A DNA stretch of 46,699 bases from Pseudomonas indica NBRC 103045. GTDB taxonomy: Bacteria > Pseudomonadota > Gammaproteobacteria > Pseudomonadales > Pseudomonadaceae. Below, in pieces: positions 27,094-32,400 of the stretch. Position numbers and translations under genes: made by a program. Position 1 is the stretch's first letter. Each line of letters opens with the position of its first letter. A model generated the notes under the pieces. It was not told where the DNA came from, made no database searches, and saw only the letters and a list, made by a program, of their open reading frames with translations. The stretch spans positions 269,606 to 316,304 of the forward strand of contig NZ_BDAC01000005.1 in NCBI RefSeq assembly GCF_002091635.1, read 5' to 3'.

Positions 27094-27739
27094 TCCGCTG
27101 ACCTGGCTGGGCCTGCTGTTGCTGGCCTGGCTGGTTCTGGGCGTGCAGCTTACGGCGCCAAAACCCGCGTCGGGGCCATTTTACGCGGCGACCGAACATC
27201 ATCTGGGGGTAACCCGCTGGGAAGCCGCGCCGCGTCTGGGCTTGGACGCCTGGACAACGAAATCCGCGTCGGGCGATACAGTTGGTGCAAAAGGGTTTGT
27301 CCCGGCAGAAAGGACGGGGCTTAACTTCGAAGCAAAAGTAGTAAACAAGTCAGATGGCTATGTCGATATTGAATTGTCTACAAGGCAGAAATTCGATAAG
27401 ACTGGCGCTATTGTTGATAGTAAGTTTGCACAAAGCGATTTAGTTGCTCGTTACTCACCTGATGGGAATTTGCGCATCGATTGGTATGGCACGACTGTCT
27501 CTGGCAAAGGTGTAGGGACGGAGATGGTCTCTAGAGCAATCGAGTCCATAGGTCCTGATAAAGTTAAGGCTGTTTCAGCACAGTTGGGGAATACAAATCT
27601 TGAGGCTTTCAGAGTAGCGGCATCGACTGGGCTCTCTAGAGAGCAAGCTGTATGGAGTACTCCACTAGGAAAGACGATGAAAGCTCTCGGCTTTAAAGTT
27701 GTTGAGGTTTCCGGTTCTAATGTGAAATTCCTTCAGTGA
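27071..27739 (+). CDS. Orphan CDI toxin module joined to a hydrophobic leader; GNAT-like C-terminus
   Basis: 222 aa from ATG 27071 (an in-frame ATG at 27056 is also possible). Residues about 9-28 (PLTWLGLLLLAWLVLGVQLT) form a hydrophobic segment, and the first 70 residues are GC-rich and unlike the rest. The motif VGAKG at 27281 equals the junction in cdiA and starts an AT-rich toxin-like domain of about 150 residues. Within it, SGKGVGTEMVSRAIE resembles the acetyl-CoA-binding loop of GNAT enzymes, and NLEAFR... LGKTMKALGFKVVEV resembles the end of that fold; I therefore suggest a GNAT-type toxin (inference). The following gene is the likely immunity protein. It may be expressed through its own leader or serve only as a donor for cdiA recombination. 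Confidence 0.6.
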   Translation: MTALNRHNPLTWLGLLLLAWLVLGVQLTAPKPASGPFYAATEHHLGVTRWEAAPRLGLDAWTTKSASGDTVGAKGFVPAERTGLNFEAKVVNKSDGYVDIELSTRQKFDKTGAIVDSKFAQSDLVARYSPDGNLRIDWYGTTVSGKGVGTEMVSRAIESIGPDKVKAVSAQLGNTNLEAFRVAASTGLSREQAVWSTPLGKTMKALGFKVVEVSGSNVKFLQ

Positions 27740-27748
27740 GTGTGTGAT

Positions 27749-28066
27749 ATGGACAAGGTTGAAATAATTAGAGCGTTGATTGACTCTGGGCGAGCTAAAG
27801 ACGTTTTGGATTTCGTTGATGGCGAATCTGAATACATTTCTGATAAGTCAGAAGGGGCTCCTCAAACGAGGGAGCTTCGTAGAATTTGGGTTCTAGTGGT
27901 TCATCATTTGAGGTTCGTTTCTGAGTTTGGCAATATTCCTGCTGCGACGAAGAACGGTAAGCGTTTAATCGCATATCCTCAAGAGTTCGAGCTATGGTTG
28001 GATGCAGGGGCGCCAGGTATTTCTGATCAAGATATTAGAGAGTATCTGAAGGGAAATCCTTTGTAA
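27749..28066 (+). CDS. Probable immunity protein for the orphan toxin module
   Basis: A 105-aa acidic, AT-rich gene (MDKVEIIRALIDSGRAKDVL) starting 9 bp after the orphan toxin. An alternative GTG at 27740 adds three residues; the ATG is preferred. There is no recognised domain. Size, position and composition fit a CDI immunity protein. The next junction motif begins only 4 bp after its stop, so toxin/immunity pairs are stacked head to tail. Confidence 0.65.
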   Translation: MDKVEIIRALIDSGRAKDVLDFVDGESEYISDKSEGAPQTRELRRIWVLVVHHLRFVSEFGNIPAATKNGKRLIAYPQEFELWLDAGAPGISDQDIREYLKGNPL

Positions 28067-28069
28067 TAT

Positions 28070-28348
28070 GGTGCAAAAGGAGTTCCGGAGCTCGTCGAAG
28101 GGGCTCATTCACTTGTAGGTGCCAATCGTGCGGTTATTGACCCGCGCAAGCTCACAGACTACGCATTGAATCCTGAACATCCGGTTGGTGGTAACAAGGC
28201 TCGTGTTTTTGAATCGGTGCTTGGATTTTACGAAGGGCAATTCTGATCTGCTGATGAAGCAGCTTCAGGACGGGGAGTCGTTAGAAGGGGATGGATTTAT
28301 AAGCCTGGCTCAAATACTCCAGAGCTGACAACAATCTTTGTGAAGTAA
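28070..28348 (+). pseudogene. Broken DUF6883-type toxin module
   Basis: It starts with the junction GAKG and reads GVPELVEGAHSLVGANRAVI, then DPRKLTDYALNPEHPVGGNK and ARVFESVLGF, which I recognise as the DUF6883 toxin-associated domain. The frame then hits TGA near 28245. The family continues in another frame as NSDLLMKQLQDGESL, and the original frame resumes with GWIYKPGSNTPELTTIFVK ending at TAA 28346-28348. The middle part normally between the last two pieces is missing. There is thus at least one frameshift plus an internal deletion, and no start codon. The intact DUF4926 immunity gene follows by 5 bp. Confidence 0.8.
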
Positions 28349-28353
28349 TTTAT

Positions 28354-28551
28354 ATGTCTCTAGAAATTAACGAAGTCGTGCGCTTATTAGAGGACATTCC
28401 TTCGGAGGGGATTTGTAGTGGCAGTCTCGGGGTAATAGTTGCCGTCTTCTCGGAGCCAGAGGAAGCTTATGAGGTTGAGTTCTGCAATGAGAAGGGTGCC
28501 ACCACTGCACAGGTGGCACTGAGGCCATCGCAGTTTGAGGTTATGACGTAA
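28354..28551 (+). CDS. DUF4926-type immunity protein
   Basis: A 65-aa protein (MSLEINEVVRLLEDIPSEGI) with the DUF4926 pattern: LLEDIPSEG, GSLGVIVAVF, EEAYEVEFCNEKG and a final LRPSQFEV. DUF4926 proteins are commonly encoded just after DUF6883 toxins, exactly as here. The reading frame is intact while its toxin is broken, so it may be retained for protection against neighbours delivering that toxin. Confidence 0.8.
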   Translation: MSLEINEVVRLLEDIPSEGICSGSLGVIVAVFSEPEEAYEVEFCNEKGATTAQVALRPSQFEVMT

Positions 28552-28558
28552 TCCCTTT

Positions 28559-28620
28559 GGGGCGAAAGCGACTGGGACAGCAGGGAAGATTAAGATTGAA
28601 CCCGGCGCAATACCTGAACC
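28559..28620 (+). pseudogene. Remnant of a further CDI toxin module
   Basis: Eight bases after the DUF4926 stop, the sequence reads GAKATGTAGKIKIEPGAIPE and a few more residues. GAKATG is identical to the junction inside cdiA. The frame continues into GC-rich DNA with no toxin-like sequence, so only the start of a module remains. No gene is visible from here to the regulatory RNA region at 28715. Confidence 0.6.
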
Positions 28621-28714
28621 TCCTCACGTTTTTCCTTCATTCTCTTTTGCCCGCTTGCCTCCTCTCCCCCTAGCCGCTAGAGTCCGCCCGTCACGGTCAA
28701 TCCCGTGGCCGGGC

Positions 28715-28739
28715 GTCAGAACCCGATTCCACACGAAGG
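28715..28739 (+). promoter_or_regulatory. Upstream pairing site for the C4-like RNA
   Basis: GTCAGAACC (28715-28723) and CACACGAAGG (28730-28739) are complementary, in the right antiparallel order, to GGTTTCTGAC (28852-28861) and CCTTCGTGG (28840-28848) of the C4-like RNA. This matches the first (a1/b1) pairing site in phage P1-type C4 systems. Confidence 0.6.
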
Positions 28740-28740
28740 C

Positions 28741-28792
28741 GCGGTAGCGCCATAGCTGAGTAGCCGGCGCTATTTTTGTGTCTGGCTACCGC
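28741..28792 (+). terminator. Attenuator-like alternative hairpins before the C4-like RNA
   Basis: TAGCGCC (28745-28751) pairs with GGCGCTA (28766-28772) and is followed by TTTTT, as in an intrinsic terminator. The overlapping GCGGTAGC (28741-28748) can instead pair with GCTACCGC (28785-28792), which would break it. Two mutually exclusive structures suggest attenuation or RNA processing. Confidence 0.55.
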
Positions 28793-28800
28793 ATTTCTAT

Positions 28801-28877
28801 GGCGGGCCGCGCGGGGCAGGCTTCGGCCTGGCCGGCTGTCCTTCGTGGGCCGGTTTCTGACCCCCGTGCGGTCCGCC
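28801..28877 (+). ncRNA. C4-like antisense RNA
   Basis: GGCGGGCCGCGCGGGG (28801-28816) pairs along its length, with two G-U pairs, to CCCCGTGCGGTCCGCC (28862-28877). Inside are two hairpins, CAGGC-TTCG-GCCTG and GCCGGC...GCCGGT. The architecture, and the upstream string TGTGTCTGGCTACCGC, match the C4 antisense RNA class known from phages P1/P7 and prophages. In that system the RNA is cut from the mRNA leader and blocks translation of a downstream leader gene. Matching target sites occur on both sides here. Confidence 0.7.
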
Positions 28878-28886
28878 TCCAACCGC

Positions 28887-28927
28887 GTCAGAAACGGCTG
28901 GATGGCGGTTTCTCGTTCACGAAGGAG
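28887..28927 (+). promoter_or_regulatory. Downstream C4 target overlapping a ribosome binding site
   Basis: GTCAGAAACGG (28887-28897) and TTCACGAAGGAG (28916-28927) repeat the upstream site and can pair with the same C4 strands. The second element contains AAGGAG, 8 bases before the ATG at 28936, so pairing would hide the ribosome site. This corresponds to a2/b2 in P1. Confidence 0.65.
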
Positions 28928-28935
28928 CCCTATCG

Positions 28936-28998
28936 ATGCTCACATTGTTTTTCCGCGTTTCTTCCTGCCTCTGCTTTCTGGAGGCCCGCCATGCCTGA
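28936..28998 (+). CDS. Leader peptide under C4-like RNA control
   Basis: A 20-codon frame, MLTLFFRVSSCLCFLEARHA, beginning 8 bases after AAGGAG. Its TGA (28996-28998) overlaps the start of the next gene by 8 bases, so its translation can open the downstream start. Position and coupling correspond to icd in phage P1. It is hydrophobic, but a function for the peptide itself is not implied. Confidence 0.55.
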   Translation: MLTLFFRVSSCLCFLEARHA

Positions 28999-29245
28999 CT
29001 TCCGTCCTCTTCCCTCCCTCAGCACTACTGCCAGCCCCGTTCTTTATGCCAACGCCAGCCTCGGCGCTCACGAACTGTTCGAAGCTGGCCAGGAGCGTCT
29101 GAACGCGGCACGGCAGTTGGCGCTGGTGTTGTTCTGCAACGAGCCGCAATTGGATAACGGCGAGGTGTTCGCGGCGTTCCATCTGCTGCTGAACGATGCG
29201 GCGGGTTTGTACGACGCGGCGTTCGAGCAGGTGCGGCGCACCTGA
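28991..29245 (+). CDS. 84-aa protein downstream of the C4-like switch
   Basis: An 84-aa protein (MPDFRPLPSLSTTASPVLYA) of unknown function with a helical C-terminal half (ARQLALVLFCNEPQLDNGEV and on). It resembles in size and style the small proteins that follow this RNA element in other Pseudomonas genomes (memory of DUF3077/DUF6124-type genes), but I cannot assign a family. GGAGG lies 6 bases before the ATG, and the start overlaps the leader peptide, so expression is probably translationally coupled. A strong terminator follows. In prophages the gene at this place encodes an antirepressor; nothing here shows that activity. Confidence 0.65.
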   Translation: MPDFRPLPSLSTTASPVLYANASLGAHELFEAGQERLNAARQLALVLFCNEPQLDNGEVFAAFHLLLNDAAGLYDAAFEQVRRT

Positions 29246-29265
29246 TGGTTTAGCTTCTCAATGAA

Positions 29266-29296
29266 GCCCCGCCGATACGCTTGGCGGGGCTTTTTT
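29266..29296 (+). terminator. Rho-independent terminator after the 84-aa gene
   Basis: GCCCCGCC and GGCGGGGC form a stem with a 9-base loop followed directly by TTTTTT. Confidence 0.92.
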
Positions 29297-29316
29297 GCAT
29301 TCCTGCCCTTTTCGTC

Positions 29317-29345
29317 GGAACTTGTTCGTACCTCCGTTCCACTCA
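29317..29345 (+). promoter_or_regulatory. hrp box for avrE paralogue 2
   Basis: GGAACT, 16 bases, CCACTCA: a full match to the variant consensus GGAACY-N16-CCACNNA. It lies 113 bp before the ATG of the second AvrE-family gene and just after the preceding terminator. Confidence 0.92.
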
Positions 29346-29458
29346 ATGGCTAACTAGAACAAGAACCGACACGCAATCCCTACCTGCTGCCCTGTTCCAG
29401 ACCAATCAATAACCAAAATCCGTAGCGCTACGAGCATTGAGCGCGGAGAGGTCGTTCC

Positions 29459-32400
29459 ATGAACATCACGGGTCGCGATATCACGACACATTCCCTCCGG
29501 CCGTCCACCGCGCCGGAGTCGACCGGCCAGGCGAGCCCGATCCGGCAGCGCCCGCAGAACGCCACGCAGCGGACCGGCACCCTTTCGCTCGGTGAAATGG
29601 GCCGGCGCATGGGCAACCTGATCGGGTTGCGCCAGAGGAACGGGACCGAGCCTCGCCAGGCTCCCGCCGGGGCGGACCGGGCATCGACCTCGCGCGCGGC
29701 CGGTCCGACGCTCGCCGAGCTGTTCGAACGCTCTACAAGGCAACAGGACCCACTTGGCCTAGGCCGCGCCGCCCGTCGTGTCGACGGCCATGCCATCGAC
29801 CGCATTCTCGCGGAAGACCCGTCCCTGCAGGAAACGGCTCCCGAGCCCTATGAGCGCCCGGCCCCCACACTAGGGGAAATCCTGGAGCACAAACAAACGT
29901 CGGGCCGCTTCCTCTCCAGTCGATCCAACGACAGCATGGATATGTCGGGCAGTGGCCTTCCCACCGACGGGGAACAACCGACTCTGGCGCGTTCGAGCGG
30001 ACGTCGCTTCGAAGGCGACTTGGTGGAGCGAGCCAAGCGGCCGGCACAATCGTCCGGTGTGGAAGGCATCCATGAGCGGCAGGATTCACTGGAGCGCTCC
30101 GCCAGCTTTCGCTCGGCGCAGACGCATCTCTCCTCGCCGGCCTCTTCCTCACGCTATTTCACTGCCGCAGAGAGCGAGGGGTCGGACTCCGAACCCGACC
30201 AGCCGCCACTGGATCGCAGTCTGGCCAACCGTTATCACGGGAGATACTTCAGCGATCAGGATGAGCGACTGTCACGCAGCGACTCGCACAACTCATCGAC
30301 GAGCGGTTCGTCCCGTCATGACGATTCCCCGATACGCCACGATCCAGCTTCGCAACCGGAGGGTCTGGAACACTCCCGTGCCGGTCGCTTCGATGAGAGC
30401 TGGCTGCACACTGGCATCAGACACCCCTCGCCTTTCGACTCCGCCGGCACTTCCACGACACTCCAGCGGGAAGATTCCACGAACTCCCAGGCGTCGAGCT
30501 CCAGTACCGGATCGGTTCCGGACGATCAGCCGGCACTGGATCGTGCACGGGCCCGGCACTTCCAGAACATCGATATCGACCGGATCATGGCCTACAACCC
30601 CGCCCGCCAGTCGACGACCTCGCTGGAGATGGGGCTGGATGGCAAGGGGCGGCTGAAGCTCGGCGACAACACACCGGAATCCCTCCGTCAGTTGCTGGAA
30701 AATACCCTGGGCAAGCCCGAACGGACCTACCTGGCCCATCATGGCCAACCGGATGGCGATCAGTTGCTGATGGACAAGCAAGGCAACCTGTTGCATCTGC
30801 AACAGACACCCGCCGCCATCGTCGTCATGCGCAGCAGCAGACCCAGCGAAGCCATGAAACTCTTCCAGGCGGCCACGAATGGGCAGGTCGCCAGCTATGG
30901 ATTGGAGCGCGAAGGTGACTCCATCGTCGTATCGGCACGCGGCCAGAACAACCGACGTCGTGTCGACCAGGAGGTCACGGGACGAGCACACATCGCCCAG
31001 GTCTCCGGCATTCACGAGGATGCCGAAGGCCAACGGCTGCGCGTACATGACGGACACCTTTACCGCTTCGATGTCGACAAGCAGGCCTGGCAGCCGCACC
31101 CCGGTGACGACGGCAAGCCGTTCTCCCAGCTCGGCTTGCAAGCCGACGGGCGGCTCTATGCCCTGCACGATGGCGCACTGCTCGACATGAGCGCCGAGGC
31201 CCCCCGTCCGCCCGTCGAGGCGCAGGATGCCCGTTCCTTTTCCGTGGCCGCCGATGGCACCGTGGCGCTGCTCTGCGGCAGCGGAGACGCGCAGCATATC
31301 CGCCTGAGGAACGAGGATGGAGAAATCACCGCCCCGTTGAAGCTGGATGACGGCAATGCCGAGGCGGTGCATGTTGGCCTCGACCGTGACCGTCTGTTCC
31401 TGACCGACAACGAAGGGCGGCTGTACAGCGCCGGACGAAATGCCGGGGGCTTCAACCTGAGACCGGAGCCCCAGGGTGTTCCCCAGGGCGAAACGCTCGG
31501 CCGGACGCAGTTCGCCGAAGGTTTCATGCAGGACGACCAGGCCCGCTTGAACCTGCTGTTCAAGGACCGCCAGGGTCACATGCACAGCCAGCCCATCAGC
31601 CGCTCCGACGTTCCTCTCCATGCGGGTTGGAACCTCAGCGATGCGCTGGTCATCGACAATCGCCGGGGCCTGCCCAACGTCAATCCGGACCCGCTCAGCC
31701 GTCTCAGTCTCGGCCGCCTCGGGCACGTGGCACTGGAAGGCGGCGAGCTTCAGCGCTGGGACAGCGTAGCCAACGCCTGGGCATCCACAGGCATCAAGGG
31801 CATCGAACGGTTGCAACTGGGCCTGGACGGCAAGCCCTATGTGCTGCAGGACGGCAAGCTGTCCGGGCTCGGCGTCAGCCCCACGATCGGACGTTTCGCC
31901 CACGACGGCAGCCAGAGCTTGGCTCCGACCGGCGTGAACATCCAGGTTTCCATGGGGAGCGCGGTGGTGGACGGCCCGGTCCGCGACTTCGCCCTGGTCA
32001 ACGACAAGCTGTTCGTCACCCTCGACGGCGAAGGCCAGTTGAACCTGCATGACAACGGCAAACCGGCACGTCCCCTGCCCCTCCGAGGCCTGGAAGGTGA
32101 ACCTCGCTCGCTGGCATTGGACAAGCAGCAGAACCTGTACGTCCTGACGGAAGGCGGTCACCTCTATTCCCTGCCACGTAAAGACTGGCAAGCAACGGAA
32201 GCGACGCCGCGCGACCCCGGCTGGGGGACCATCGGTACCCCAGACAACCAACCCGTGGCTTCGATCCGCACCGGGTCGGGCAATACCTTGCTGGTAGCCC
32301 TCCAGGGCAAGGAGGAAGAACTACAGCACGATGGCACGGACTGGCAGCCCCACACCCCTGCCCCGCTGACCCCGCCGCAGGTGCTCAAGGCACTGTTCGA

